64,000 nt of DNA from Dyella acidisoli (GTDB taxonomy: Bacteria > Pseudomonadota > Gammaproteobacteria > Xanthomonadales > Rhodanobacteraceae), in contig NZ_BSOB01000018.1 in assembly GCF_030160295.1 (NCBI RefSeq), forward strand, positions 446 through 64,445, in the 5' to 3' direction. Of the stretch, positions 1-9,421 are shown piece by piece (positions within the stretch are counted from its first letter, which is position 1; every line of letters starts with the position of its first letter). The notes under the pieces are model-generated. The model made no database searches, was not told the DNA's origin, and saw only the letters and a program-made list of their open reading frames with translations. Position numbers and translations under genes: made by a program.

Positions 1-234
1 ACCGTTGCTGCTTAGCTGGCCCAGGCTGTTGTAGGTACGCAGCACGTTGAGCGGCAAACCGTCGAACAGCATCCCTTCGTCGGCGCTTTGCAGGACCAGG
101 TTGCCAGTGGCGGTGTTGACGTAGCTGCGCTGGCCGGCTTGGCCGAGCGAAGGCGAACCGCCTTGCGCGGTACCTAGCTGTGTCAACGACGTATTGCCCA
201 GGCCCAGACCGTTGCCCGTGATCACTGCGACCAT
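1..234 (-). CDS. N-terminus of a large RHS-like repeat protein (partial)
   Basis: The reading frame opens at an ATG (234-232) and stays open for 78 codons to the window edge, so only the N-terminus is seen. A GGGAG ribosome site lies 7 nt upstream. The peptide begins MVAVITGNGLGLGNTSLTQL and continues with YVNTATGNLVLQSADEGMLF and LRTYNSLGQ. That YVN-x-A-x-GNL-x-LQ...RTYNS pattern is, from memory, the head of very large RHS/YD-repeat proteins of Xanthomonadales, which often carry a variable C-terminal toxin. No signal peptide is evident. Family assignment rests on this short motif alone; the repeats themselves lie outside the window. Confidence 0.55.
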   Translation of the reverse strand, partial: MVAVITGNGLGLGNTSLTQLGTAQGGSPSLGQAGQRSYVNTATGNLVLQSADEGMLFDGLPLNVLRTYNSLGQLSSNG

Positions 235-328
235 TGTGGTGCTCCCAGGAGAAAAACCACGACCGCCACCGCGGCGATCGTTTTGCGGGAGTACTAATCT
301 GGGATTTGATGAAAAAGTTTAGGGCAAA

Positions 329-373
329 ATGCCATGACTTATGGCATAGATGCGTTTTTGTCCCAATAGGGAC
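329..373. other. Two small inverted repeats upstream of the RHS-like gene
   Basis: ATGCCAT-N5-ATGGCAT (329-347) is followed 12 nt later by GTCCC-N4-GGGAC (360-373). They lie about 100-140 bp upstream of the RHS-like start in an AT-richer stretch and could be operators or part of its promoter region. Apart from these and the possible peptide remnant at 425-580, I see nothing else in the 400 bp between the RHS-like gene and the hexosaminidase. Confidence 0.3.
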
Positions 374-424
374 ATGCCATTAAATTAATGACAAACAAAG
401 CCATCGCCATTGCTTTGGTCGAGC

Positions 425-580
425 TCATAACTTCAGATAAATTCGTCGCTTATACACGGCAAACGCAATAAGCCACCACAGAACTACGAAGGCGATGGCC
501 CATGCAAGCGATGCGATGCAAGCGGCAGCCAAGAGCGTGATCCAACTAGCGAATAGATGTTTATAGAGCGGCTCCTTACC
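425..580 (-). pseudogene. Possible remnant of a small membrane-protein gene
   Basis: One minus-strand frame encodes about 45 residues with a strongly hydrophobic run (ITLLAAACIASLAWAIAFVV, then LWWLIAFAV), a basic end (YKRRIYLKL) and a TGA stop at 427-425. No ATG, GTG or ribosome site opens this frame; a stop lies upstream. It could be the tail of a degraded integral membrane protein, or coincidence. It sits between the RHS-like gene and the hexosaminidase. Confidence 0.2.
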
Positions 581-639
581 AACCGAGTGCAGGCAGCATG
601 CCCTGCATCAGTTCAGAGCCAGCATAGGCGGCGATGTGT

Positions 640-2940
640 TCACTGACTGCTCTTGGCTGTGCTAGCAGGAACCAGCGAAATACTGTCGATGGCATACAAA
701 GGTCCATCGGTCGGTGCCGTGAATATCAGGCAAAGCGTGTGCTCACCATGCTGCGCAGTCAGTGCAGCGTTGAGTGCGAAACGCCTTGCACTGGATGCAG
801 GATTCGGCAGCGGCGCCTTCGCCAACACCGGGCCATCGCAGCGATCCTGATGCACGACGAACTCGCCATATGGCGTGCTATGCGGCCGTGACACCACCAG
901 TTTGATGTCGTGCGCAAGCGCGTAGTTGCGCTCCAGGCGCACTGCTTCGAGATGAATCGAGCGGATGCCATCGAGCGGTGCCGCCGGATACTGCTGGCAA
1001 GTATCGAAGACATTGACGGCATACACCGGCGTCATGCTGGTGGCATCTGGCATGGGTTGCACATGCAGGCGGAAATCGCTGCCCGCGCAGTTACTGAGTT
1101 CCATGCCCATCTTCGTCAGTAGATGAGTGCGATCGATCACTCGGGTACGCGTACCGGCAAGTACGCTGCCATCGCTTCCATAAGTTGCTGCCTTGATGGT
1201 CGAAGGCCATGTGACGTTGAAGGGCTTGATGTAGAGCGGTGCTTGTCGGTCTGGCGCACTGCCGTCCGTGGTGTAGTGGATCTCCCCATAACCAGCTTGA
1301 TTAGAAAGCGTTACTTCCGCTTTGCCGCTCTTCAATGCAGCGTTGGTGTCAAACTGGATGACAGGCGCAAACGCACTATCCGCGACATCGACGTTTTGCA
1401 TGGCGTAGCGTTGAAACTGTGCCGACAGGCGCGCGAGAAAATCTTTCCAGTCGAGCGAAGATGTGGGCGACCACACGATTTCGCTGAATGCATCCAGGCG
1501 TGGGAAAGCTGCGCGCTGGACGTGTCGCATACTCGGCATGTGCTCGGTCCACGCGTTTGCCTGGGCACCCAACACGTGCGCTGCTTGTGCGGCGTTCAAC
1601 ACGGAGGGCACGGGGTTGAAGCGATAGACGTTTTCCAGGCTGCGCACCGGATCGCGGCCAGCCGTTTCGTCGGGCAAATTGCTTTGCAAGCTATCGAGGT
1701 ATAAATCGGGCGCGGGCGACATCACCACGTCGTGACCCAGCTTCGCTGCCTTGATCGCACCGTCGGTGCCGCGCCAGGACATCACCGTGGCGTCGGCCGG
1801 CACGCCGCCGTCGAGGATTTCATCCCAGCCGATCAGGCGACGACCATGCGCCGCAAGATAGCTGCCGATGCGGCCGATAAACCAACCTTGCAGCGCATCT
1901 TCATCTTTCAAATGCAGCGCGTGGAGCTTTGCCTGGATGGCGGGCGAAGCCTTCCATTGATCCTTGATGGCCTCGTCGCCGCCAACGTGGATGTAATGCG
2001 ACGGGAACAGCGCCATTACTTCATCGAGTACGTTGTCGATGAACTGGAAAGTCGCATCGTCAACGTTATAGAGATAGGGATTCACGCCCCAATCGACCGA
2101 TACCGGCGGACGCTTGCCGGTTACGCCGATCTGAGGATAGGAAGCGACGGCGGCCTGCGCGTGGCCGGGCATGTCGATTTCCGGCACCACCGTGATATGG
2201 CGCGCAGCGGCATACGCCACGACGTCACGAATCTGATCCTGCGTGTAGAAGCCGCCATAGCGTTGCGGCTCACCATCGTGTCCCGCGTCCGGCGGTGTGC
2301 GCCAAGCGCCGATGCGCGTGAGTTCCGGATAACGCTTGATCTCGATGCGCCAACCCTGATCGTCGGTAAGATGCCAATGCAGCACGTTGAGCTTGTGCTG
2401 GGCCATCTGATCCAACAGCTTCTTCACATCCTCGGCTGATTGGAAGTGGCGGGCGGAATCCAGCATTACGCCACGCCAGGCGAAGCGCGGTGAATCGCTG
2501 ATGTGCAGGGCCGGGATATTCACTTCGCCATGCTTCGAATTCGGCGTCAGTAGTTGGAACAGTGTAACTGCGCCGTAGAAGAGGCCAGCGTCATCGCTTG
2601 CTTCGATGCGAATACCTTGCGGAGTGACGTCGATCGTGTAGCTCTCGGCGTGCGAAGCGGCACTTTTAGAATTGTGCTGGAAGACGATGCCACGGTTTTC
2701 GCCCGTCGTTTCCACCACATTGAGATGCAGTCCGCGCGTGTGCTCGACCAAATCGGCGAGATACTGTGCTGAGCTGCGCGCTGCCGCATCGTTTGCAGGG
2801 ATGAGGATGGGCGTACCGTCGTCTACCTTGAACGAACCGCTGTTCTGTTGAAGCTCCTCGGGCCGGGGTATGAGCGACACGGGAGCAGCCTGAGCCAGGC
2901 AACAGATGGTTAAGCAAAGAAGCAGAACGGCAGTTCGCAT
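640..2940 (-). CDS. Beta-N-acetylhexosaminidase, GH20, exported
   Basis: Cleaves terminal beta-linked GlcNAc from chitooligosaccharides in the periplasm. The chosen ATG (2940) starts MRTAVLLLCLTICCLAQA, a clean signal peptide, with AGGA 7 nt upstream; an earlier in-frame ATG at 2994 would only add a polar stretch. The 766-residue product has a GH20 N-terminal domain (about 20-150), the TIM-barrel domain (about 155-490) with the catalytic pair in HVGGDEA (Asp322-Glu323, from which the acetamido-assisted mechanism of the family is expected), and a C-terminal chitobiase-type beta-sandwich (IHYTTDGSAP). It is the last of three co-oriented genes after the TonB receptor and GH9 enzyme. Confidence 0.93.
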   Translation of the reverse strand: MRTAVLLLCLTICCLAQAAPVSLIPRPEELQQNSGSFKVDDGTPILIPANDAAARSSAQYLADLVEHTRGLHLNVVETTGENRGIVFQHNSKSAASHAESYTIDVTPQGIRIEASDDAGLFYGAVTLFQLLTPNSKHGEVNIPALHISDSPRFAWRGVMLDSARHFQSAEDVKKLLDQMAQHKLNVLHWHLTDDQGWRIEIKRYPELTRIGAWRTPPDAGHDGEPQRYGGFYTQDQIRDVVAYAAARHITVVPEIDMPGHAQAAVASYPQIGVTGKRPPVSVDWGVNPYLYNVDDATFQFIDNVLDEVMALFPSHYIHVGGDEAIKDQWKASPAIQAKLHALHLKDEDALQGWFIGRIGSYLAAHGRRLIGWDEILDGGVPADATVMSWRGTDGAIKAAKLGHDVVMSPAPDLYLDSLQSNLPDETAGRDPVRSLENVYRFNPVPSVLNAAQAAHVLGAQANAWTEHMPSMRHVQRAAFPRLDAFSEIVWSPTSSLDWKDFLARLSAQFQRYAMQNVDVADSAFAPVIQFDTNAALKSGKAEVTLSNQAGYGEIHYTTDGSAPDRQAPLYIKPFNVTWPSTIKAATYGSDGSVLAGTRTRVIDRTHLLTKMGMELSNCAGSDFRLHVQPMPDATSMTPVYAVNVFDTCQQYPAAPLDGIRSIHLEAVRLERNYALAHDIKLVVSRPHSTPYGEFVVHQDRCDGPVLAKAPLPNPASSARRFALNAALTAQHGEHTLCLIFTAPTDGPLYAIDSISLVPASTAKSSQ

Positions 2941-3023
2941 ACGTTTTCCTACTGATCTATTAAGGCTTCTATTTCCAGAAACATCGGCGCCCATTCTGGT
3001 TCGGCAATGCGCATCCGTTCTTT

Positions 3024-3106
3024 GCCGTCATTCCCGCGAAAGCGGGAATCCATCTTCGCTTTTGCATCAGAGGGAAGTGGATTCCCGCTTTCGCGGGAAT
3101 GACGGC
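3024..3106. repeat. ATTCCCGC/GCGGGAAT inverted-repeat element, copy 1
   Basis: Two perfect 29-bp inverted arms (3024-3052 and 3078-3106) of the form GCCGTCATTCCCGCGAAAGC and onward, separated by 25 bp. Each arm itself contains the smaller palindrome CCCGCGAAAGCGGG. Related copies occur at 23132, 25778 and 28908. All four lie between genes or at a gene start, as expected of REP/MITE-like elements; here the element separates the GH9 and GH20 genes. Confidence 0.9.
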
Positions 3107-3159
3107 CTTAAGAGTTGAGCATACCGAACGCGAATGTGGATACCCACGCCTTATGCAAA

Positions 3160-4995
3160 TTAGTCATGCGGCAAGCTCACTGCATACAGATACCACGCAT
3201 CATGTGGCAGCCATTGCTCGGTCCAGCGCCAGTCATCGTCACGACCGGTCTGCGCATAGCCCAGGTTGAAGGCAATACCGTCTTCGTCATCGAGCCCTGC
3301 TGTGATGCCGTTGGTGATGGCACCCGGCGCACTGGTGTACTCGTAGGAATGAAAGAACATATATGGCGCGTTGCGCTGGCCGCTGCCCATCAGCATGCTG
3401 GTGTTGTATGGGTTGCGACCAAGGATCCAGTGCAACTGGCTCCAGGCGTAATTTTCAAGCTTGGCATGAAATGCTGGATCGTCGGAGAACAGCGGCGCAG
3501 CCATGCGCGCAGCTGCGGCTAACGAAGCGATGCGCGCATTTTCACCCTGCCACCAGGGTGCTGCTTCCGTGTCATGCGGAAAGAAGAAAGCAGTGCGCAC
3601 CGTGCCGTTGCCCATGCGTACGAGTTGTCGCGCATAGCCGAACGGGTTGTTGACTTGATCGGTGGCCTGCAATTCGTAGCTCAGTGAACGACGCACGGCA
3701 TCACGCACTTCCTGCTGCCGTGATGGCGCGGCGATCAGGTCGTATTCCAGCAAGGCCACGACTGGCAGACCGGCATCGGAGGGATGGAAGAACGGACGCG
3801 TATCTGCATCGGCGCGCCAGTAATCCCTTTGCCCGTCGTGTGTGATCAGGCGCGCCATCAAACTCTGCGCACGATGGTCGGCCGCTTGGCGCCAGGCTTC
3901 GTCATGCGTGGCGCGGTATAGCTCAGTTGCTGCAAGCAGCGCGCAGTAGTCGTCGATGATGTTTTCTACGCCGTCGTTCAGCAGCTCTTTGTTGTGTGCG
4001 TCCAGAAAGCGATATGCCGTCTCGGCAGCGTGCAAATAATCTTGGCGAGTGAAATCGCCATCGATGTTCATGCTGCTGGCAAGCGCCAGTGCGGCGATCG
4101 CCATGCCGCCGCCCGCACGAAAGCTGGACTCGTAAGCATGCGGTCCATGTGGAGGTTGCTCTACTTGCGATCCCACATCGCTCGCACTGCGCTTGATCTG
4201 CGTGCGCCAATTGGGATCGCCGATACGGCGATCTTGCGCCAGCTTGTCCTTACCCGGTGCGTCAATCGATTCGTAGAAGGAACCGTCGGGCCGCTTGTCG
4301 CGCACCAGGAAATCCGCGCCGAACAAACCCTCATCGAGCAAGCGACGCAGGTACTGCCGAAAATTGGGGTCGTGCCGTGCGTCGAGTTGCTGGTAGCTGC
4401 GCAGCAGACTCCATACCACTAGCGGCACCTGTTGCGTGTTGAAGTAGGACGTGAGGTTCTGGTGCGACAGATGGATGCCGTAGTCTCCGGTGGCGTCATA
4501 CCAACCACCGTGAATATCCAACGTGCCCGGCCGGCCATCCGGGTACGGTAGATGGCGATCCGCCTTGTCCATCTCGCCGCTGGCGCGTTGGCCTTTGAAG
4601 TAATAGATGACGTTGGAGAGCGTGTTGCGCTCCAGTACGTCGTCTTGCACCTGGAATTCGTCGGAGCGTACACAGGTGCCGTGATCCTTCAACTCAAGGA
4701 CATAGCGACCTGGTGTTTTTACCGATGAGAAATCGGCTCGCCAATACTGCTGACTGCCCCATTTGCTCACGGGGCCTGTATCTTGCAGCGTGCCCGAATA
4801 CACGGGCTTGCCGCTACTGGCGTCGATCACCTGGAAATCGCGCAGCGATTGCCCGGTGTCGGCCGAAACGATTGCCTGCTTGGCGGCTTGTCGCTCGTAG
4901 CCGACCTGGTCAACCAGGATGGTTGGCGCCGCTGCCCATCCCTGCAATACATAGAAACCCAGGCACGCGACAACCCATTGCGCGACAGACTTCAT
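3160..4995 (-). CDS. GH9 glycoside hydrolase (cellulase-fold; possibly exo-glucosaminidase)
   Basis: 611 residues with a signal peptide (MKSVAQWVVACLGFYVLQGW), an Ig-like CelD_N domain (about 25-110) and a GH9 (alpha/alpha)6 barrel. The nucleophile-water motif reads GGWYDATGDYG rather than the DAGD of endoglucanases, followed by LSHQNLTSYFNTQQVP; the acid Glu is in WRWTEQWLPHDAW near the C-terminus. The DA-x-GD form resembles the GH9 proteins of Vibrio chitin-catabolic operons, a branch that includes exo-beta-glucosaminidases. With GH20 and nag neighbours, a chitosan/chitobiose-type substrate is more likely than cellulose; this is inference. AGGAG lies 8 nt before the ATG. Confidence 0.85.
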   Translation of the reverse strand: MKSVAQWVVACLGFYVLQGWAAAPTILVDQVGYERQAAKQAIVSADTGQSLRDFQVIDASSGKPVYSGTLQDTGPVSKWGSQQYWRADFSSVKTPGRYVLELKDHGTCVRSDEFQVQDDVLERNTLSNVIYYFKGQRASGEMDKADRHLPYPDGRPGTLDIHGGWYDATGDYGIHLSHQNLTSYFNTQQVPLVVWSLLRSYQQLDARHDPNFRQYLRRLLDEGLFGADFLVRDKRPDGSFYESIDAPGKDKLAQDRRIGDPNWRTQIKRSASDVGSQVEQPPHGPHAYESSFRAGGGMAIAALALASSMNIDGDFTRQDYLHAAETAYRFLDAHNKELLNDGVENIIDDYCALLAATELYRATHDEAWRQAADHRAQSLMARLITHDGQRDYWRADADTRPFFHPSDAGLPVVALLEYDLIAAPSRQQEVRDAVRRSLSYELQATDQVNNPFGYARQLVRMGNGTVRTAFFFPHDTEAAPWWQGENARIASLAAAARMAAPLFSDDPAFHAKLENYAWSQLHWILGRNPYNTSMLMGSGQRNAPYMFFHSYEYTSAPGAITNGITAGLDDEDGIAFNLGYAQTGRDDDWRWTEQWLPHDAWYLYAVSLPHD

Positions 4996-5070
4996 CCGCC
5001 AACTCCTAGTGTGGCATCTCGCAACACCTATACAACGGTGTTGCGAGCAGTCTTTGCCATCGACTTCCCC

Positions 5071-5104
5071 AAAAAAATGGACCTGGCAAACCTTCGCCAG
5101 GTCC
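5071..5104 (-). terminator. Rho-independent terminator after the TonB receptor
   Basis: A perfect 9-bp stem GGACCTGGC / GCCAGGTCC with an 8-nt loop, followed on the minus strand by A and seven T. It starts 33 nt after the receptor stop codon and precedes the GH9 gene, so it should end or attenuate receptor transcription before the hydrolases. Confidence 0.88.
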
Positions 5105-5136
5105 TTGGCGGGGAAGAAGAAAGGTGGTGCGTTACA

Positions 5137-7932
5137 TCAGAGCTTGAAGTGTGCTTCGAGCATGAATTCCCGACCGCTCGCGTACTCGTTGAGGAGTTCC
5201 GCACTGGTCTGCCCGAGGTACTGCCTATACGTTGAGTTCAGAAGATTCAGCATGTCAAACGACACGGAGAAGTGCTTGTTGAAGGCATACGCCGCAGAAG
5301 CATCCAGCTCCTTGTAGCTGGCGGTATAAGAGTCCGGCGCACCGGCCACATAGCCACCGGCCAGATACTTGCTGCGGTAGTTGTAGGAGAGGCTTGCGCT
5401 GTACGGGCCAAGCTCAAAATACGGCGCCAACGTATATGAGTTCCTGGAGTTGTAAGGCAGGTCGCCACCCGAGGCAGTGCGTGCATTGGAGTACGTGTAG
5501 TTGGCACGGACGCCAAAGCCGCTATCGCCAAATGCCTGTTGATAGGTGATCGCGCCGCCCCTGACCTTCGCCCGGCCGCCATTGATGGGAGCCGACACAC
5601 TGTATGTACACATGCCCGACGTGGTGCACGACCCGTTGTTGACCAACATCTGACCGATCGGCCCCGGATAGAACGTGCCCCACGAGCCGTTCTCGCGCTG
5701 TTCGAACGACGACGCGTTGACGACGTAGTTCAGCACGTTCTTGTAGAAGGCGGATACCGCAACGAGCGAGTGCGGATTGAAGTACCACTCGGCGGAGAGA
5801 TCCGCATTGAGCGAACGGTAAGGCTTCAGATTCGGATTGCCGCCGGTGGCGGTGAGCGTGGTGTCGTTGGCTTCGAAGTAGGGCGCCAACTGATTGTAGG
5901 GTGCGTAGGCAATGGTTTCCGACGCTGCGCCGCGCAGGATGATATCTGGCGTCAGGTTGTACGCGATATTGAATGCGGGCAACCAGTTGTTATGCGTGGA
6001 GGTCTGGCCGACGTAGCCGGTCCCCGGCCCGAAATTGCAATCCCACGAAACATTGCCGTCTGCACCCGGCGTCAGGCAACTGCTCGGAATGTAATAGCCA
6101 TACGAGGTGACCTTGGTCCGCACCCAGCGCACACCGATATTGCCGTGCAAATTATCGTTACCGAAATTCACCTGACCATAGACGGCAGTGTTCTGCTGCT
6201 GCACGTTGAAGGTGTTGTCCCAGTAATCCACCGGGTCGTTCGCCACGAGCGGGCCGTTGTTGAGCACAGCGTTGTAGATGCAGGTGTAGCCACAGGTCTG
6301 AACGTGCTGGACCGAGCTACCCGTCAAGCCGATCGATGAGGCACCCTGCAGGTTGGTAAGACCGCCATAGCCAATCTGGTTCAGCGTCATATTGGGCACG
6401 CCGCGGTAGATCAACAGACTCTGGCTTTCCCAGTGCGAGGCATAACGGGCACCCACTTGCAGCTCGTTGAAGAAGCCGTCGAAATCCTTGCTGAAATCAA
6501 GTTGACCGTATTCGTCGCGCGCCTTGTACAGCTTGTAGCCGATGTTGCCGCCAAAGTCGTTATCGGCCCAGTAGTTTGGATTGTTGGCCGTGGAAGCATC
6601 CGTATACGTAAAGCCGTTCGGTATGCTCCAGTTGAAGCCGCCACCGTAGAACAGTTCCTTGAAGGCCTGGCTGATGTGATTTTCGGACGTGCTTACGCCA
6701 ACCTGTCCACCGAGACGCCAGCCATCCCCATAGTAGTTCGCACGCAGGTCGATACCCTTGGTGCGGATGAATGAATGACGCGCATCGTTGTCCTGGAAGC
6801 TCTCGGCGGTACTCGTGCAACTGGTCGCCTGATAGCACGGTGTACCCACCTGAGTACCGGACGTGACAATGCCATTGGGGCCGGCCGTCAGATGCGAGAT
6901 GCCCGCGAAGTTGAAGCCGGCAATCGGGTACAGCGAGGTATTGAGGTTGTTCAGGCTGTCATTCATGTACATCAAGCTGAGCGTGCTGTCGAAATGCTCG
7001 TTCGGCTTGTACTGCAGATTGACCAGGATGCTGTTGCGCTTCTCGATCTGCTGGAAGTTGGCGGAGTTGATTTCCGTCGGCATCTGATCGGAGCCCTTGA
7101 GCTGACCAGACGCGACCTCAGCCGCAATGGCGGGATTCACCGCAGCAATGGCCGACACCGGCGTGTAGCTGAAAATTTCCTGGCCCTGGCGCGAGGTGTC
7201 CTGCTCATAGTGCTGCGCGGAGACATCGACGCCGAAGGTCTTGGCATCGTTGTGCCAGCTATAGAACACCGAACCGTTCGGACGGTTCTTGTCGGTCATG
7301 TCGTTGTAGTTCGTGCCGAACGAACCGCTAAGCGTGTTGGCCGGCACATCGAGCGGCTGCACCGTGTGCATGAACACCGAGCCACCAAGACTGCCTTCCG
7401 GCAGACGCGCTTCGGGGCTTTTGTAAACTTCCAGCTTGCCCAGGATTTCCGCCGGCAGCAGCGAATAGTTGAAGCCGCGGTTCGGGCTGTCGCCATACAA
7501 CCACAGAGCTTGCGCGACCGGGTGTCCGTCGAGGTAAGACAGGTTCAAGCTCGGATCGATGCCATCAATGCTCACGCGCTGGGTCGCGGCAAGAGAATGG
7601 TCGAGCGTGACGCCGGGCACTTCCTCCAGCGCTTCAGCCACGTTGGTGGCGGGGAACTTGCCGATGTCTGTTGCGGTAATCGCATCGACGATGGCGTCGG
7701 CATTGCGCTTGGTATCCATCGATGCCTGCAAGCTGGCGCGGATACCGGTGACGGTAACGGTCGCCAGCTGTTTGACATTAGCCTTCCTGGCTTGCTCTGC
7801 TGATTGCTGCTCAGTCGTCTGCGACGTCTGCGTAGTGGTTTGTTGACTCGTATCCTGTGCATGTAACGCACCGGACAGACAACATAGGCCGGCGATAATG
7901 CTCGCGGCAAGCAGGGTCTTGCGCTGTGACAT
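5137..7932 (-). CDS. TonB-dependent outer-membrane receptor (chitooligosaccharide/GlcNAc locus)
   Basis: 931 residues: signal peptide (MSQRKTLLAASIIAGLCCLS), plug domain (about 55-190, VTVTGIRASL...NVAEALEEVPGV), then a 22-strand barrel ending in FKL. It should import oligosaccharides across the outer membrane using TonB energy. The plug start VTGIRASLQASMDTKRNA is typical of the carbohydrate-locus receptors of Xanthomonadales. GGAGG lies 6 nt before the ATG. It is the first gene of the leftward GlcNAc block. The substrate is inferred from the GH20, GH9 and nag genes around it, not from the receptor itself. Confidence 0.92.
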   Translation of the reverse strand: MSQRKTLLAASIIAGLCCLSGALHAQDTSQQTTTQTSQTTEQQSAEQARKANVKQLATVTVTGIRASLQASMDTKRNADAIVDAITATDIGKFPATNVAEALEEVPGVTLDHSLAATQRVSIDGIDPSLNLSYLDGHPVAQALWLYGDSPNRGFNYSLLPAEILGKLEVYKSPEARLPEGSLGGSVFMHTVQPLDVPANTLSGSFGTNYNDMTDKNRPNGSVFYSWHNDAKTFGVDVSAQHYEQDTSRQGQEIFSYTPVSAIAAVNPAIAAEVASGQLKGSDQMPTEINSANFQQIEKRNSILVNLQYKPNEHFDSTLSLMYMNDSLNNLNTSLYPIAGFNFAGISHLTAGPNGIVTSGTQVGTPCYQATSCTSTAESFQDNDARHSFIRTKGIDLRANYYGDGWRLGGQVGVSTSENHISQAFKELFYGGGFNWSIPNGFTYTDASTANNPNYWADNDFGGNIGYKLYKARDEYGQLDFSKDFDGFFNELQVGARYASHWESQSLLIYRGVPNMTLNQIGYGGLTNLQGASSIGLTGSSVQHVQTCGYTCIYNAVLNNGPLVANDPVDYWDNTFNVQQQNTAVYGQVNFGNDNLHGNIGVRWVRTKVTSYGYYIPSSCLTPGADGNVSWDCNFGPGTGYVGQTSTHNNWLPAFNIAYNLTPDIILRGAASETIAYAPYNQLAPYFEANDTTLTATGGNPNLKPYRSLNADLSAEWYFNPHSLVAVSAFYKNVLNYVVNASSFEQRENGSWGTFYPGPIGQMLVNNGSCTTSGMCTYSVSAPINGGRAKVRGGAITYQQAFGDSGFGVRANYTYSNARTASGGDLPYNSRNSYTLAPYFELGPYSASLSYNYRSKYLAGGYVAGAPDSYTASYKELDASAAYAFNKHFSVSFDMLNLLNSTYRQYLGQTSAELLNEYASGREFMLEAHFKL

Positions 7933-8065
7933 GACTTCCTCCCCTCAGAGGCGTTTTTTCAGCACGGAAAATGTTCGCGGCATGTCCGTACTGCGTGGCG
8001 TTATGGGCTTGCGCCCGGTTCGTTTCTAAACTTCCTCTACCCTTTACATCGCTGCAGCACGCGCA

Positions 8066-9097
8066 TCAGTGCGCGTGCTGACCATCTAGATACAAGCCAG
8101 CGGCGCCGATGACGCCGAGCTGGCCGTGCTCCATCAGTCGTACAGGTACCTGTTGCAGAAAAGGGCGCATCACGCCCTTGTTGAAAAAGCGCTCGGCAAA
8201 CGTGCTCGACAACAGCAGATCGCGGATCTGCGGCAGAATGCCGCCGGCCAGATACACACCGCCGCGCGCGCCATACAGCAGCACGAGATCGCCAACAAAG
8301 CTGCCGAGCAATCCGCAGAACACATTCAAGGCTTCGATCGCCGCTGCATCGGTGCGCTCCACCGCGCTGCGCGTTACATCGGCCGGCAACTGCAGATTTG
8401 GCTTTGCACCACGCAAATCGCAGATTGCGTTGTACAGATTGAGCAAGCCCGGGCCGGACAGCGCATGCTCGTAAGACACGTAAGCGCGCTCGCGTGCAAG
8501 CCAGCGCAGAATGTCGATTTCCAGTTCGTTGCCAGGCGCAAGCGACACTTGTCCTGCTTCCGTCGCCAATACGGTGGCATGCGGCTTACCAGGTAGCAGC
8601 ACAGCCGAACCGAGACCCGTGCCCGGTCCCATCACCAACACCGGACCTGGCGCTTGCGGCGCACTGGTTTCGATCACCGCCACGGTGTCGGCCTGGGTCA
8701 TGAACTGGGTGGCGTAGGCGACCGCTTCGAAATCGTTGATCACCGCCAGGCTGGATATGCCCAAGCTCTCGCGGATGTCGCGAATGGAGACCGGCCACGG
8801 CAAGTTGTCATTGACGATCGAATCGCCCAGCACGTAACCGGCGCTGGCCACGGCACAACTTTCCACGTGTGTGCCGGCGTTGAGCTGGCCGACGAAATCT
8901 TTCAGAACAGCAGTGAGGCTGGGCCATTCGGCGCAGGCATAGCGGCGATATTCCAGCACCGTGACGGGGCGGCGACCATCCGGACGCGGACTGACCAGCC
9001 CGATGCGCGCATGCGTACCGCCTACATCGGCTGCCAGAAATGCCAGCTCCGGCGATGGTGCCGATTGCGCCTTGCCATGTACGACAGCCTGAGCCAC
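8066..9097 (-). CDS. glk: Glucokinase-family sugar kinase of the GlcNAc locus
   Basis: 343 residues of the Glk (PF02685) family, phosphorylating a hexose with ATP in the cytoplasm. Visible motifs are the phosphate-1 loop AADVGGTHARIGLV near the N-terminus, GPGTGLGSAVL, EAGQVSLAP and SGPGLLNLY. The start is GTG (9097-9095), with a GGGAGGGG ribosome site very close by. Since it lies between the receptor and a NagP-type carrier and a NagQ-like box lies 92 bp upstream, it may phosphorylate imported GlcNAc (a NagK role) rather than, or as well as, glucose; that substrate is inference. Confidence 0.85.
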   Translation of the reverse strand: MAQAVVHGKAQSAPSPELAFLAADVGGTHARIGLVSPRPDGRRPVTVLEYRRYACAEWPSLTAVLKDFVGQLNAGTHVESCAVASAGYVLGDSIVNDNLPWPVSIRDIRESLGISSLAVINDFEAVAYATQFMTQADTVAVIETSAPQAPGPVLVMGPGTGLGSAVLLPGKPHATVLATEAGQVSLAPGNELEIDILRWLARERAYVSYEHALSGPGLLNLYNAICDLRGAKPNLQLPADVTRSAVERTDAAAIEALNVFCGLLGSFVGDLVLLYGARGGVYLAGGILPQIRDLLLSSTFAERFFNKGVMRPFLQQVPVRLMEHGQLGVIGAAGLYLDGQHAH

Positions 9098-9188
9098 GCC
9101 CCCTCCCTCACATTTTTTGTCGTGCCCGCCCTACCGAAGTTGCCGGCTTACCCGTCTAGGCACGTCTTGATGTCGGAGTCTGGTCAGG

Positions 9189-9206
9189 AATGACAACGCT
9201 GTCAAC
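9189..9206. promoter_or_regulatory. NagQ-like operator box 1
   Basis: AATGACAACGCTGTCAAC is a near-palindrome centred on CG, as bound by LacI-family repressors. It matches, as I recall it, the Xanthomonas NagQ box AATGACARCGYTGTCATT at all but one or two positions. It lies 92 bp upstream of the kinase and 304 bp upstream of nagP, so it could serve both directions. Confidence 0.7.
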
Positions 9207-9318
9207 AGGTCGCAACACATGCCGTACATCGACTTGTGCCGCACCGCGAAACGGCTGTCTGCATGGTTACAGATGAAATTTTTTAATTCTTTGACAAGCA
9301 ATGCTTTTTTGACCAATG

Positions 9319-9340
9319 ATCTAGGTCGAATGGCCTAGAT
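9319..9340. promoter_or_regulatory. Inverted repeat in the kinase/nagP intergenic region
   Basis: ATCTAGG-N8-CCTAGAT, perfect 7-bp arms, between the two NagQ-like boxes. It may be a second regulator's site. The 412-bp gap between the kinase and nagP holds this, the two boxes and a TTGACA hexamer at 9291; no further gene is seen. Confidence 0.35.
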
Positions 9341-9421
9341 TTCGTGCTGCTGCGATGCATCACGCATGAAGGCCAGAGAGGAGCAAATGACGCACGTTGT
9401 CGGCGTCGCGGAAAGCCTCCG

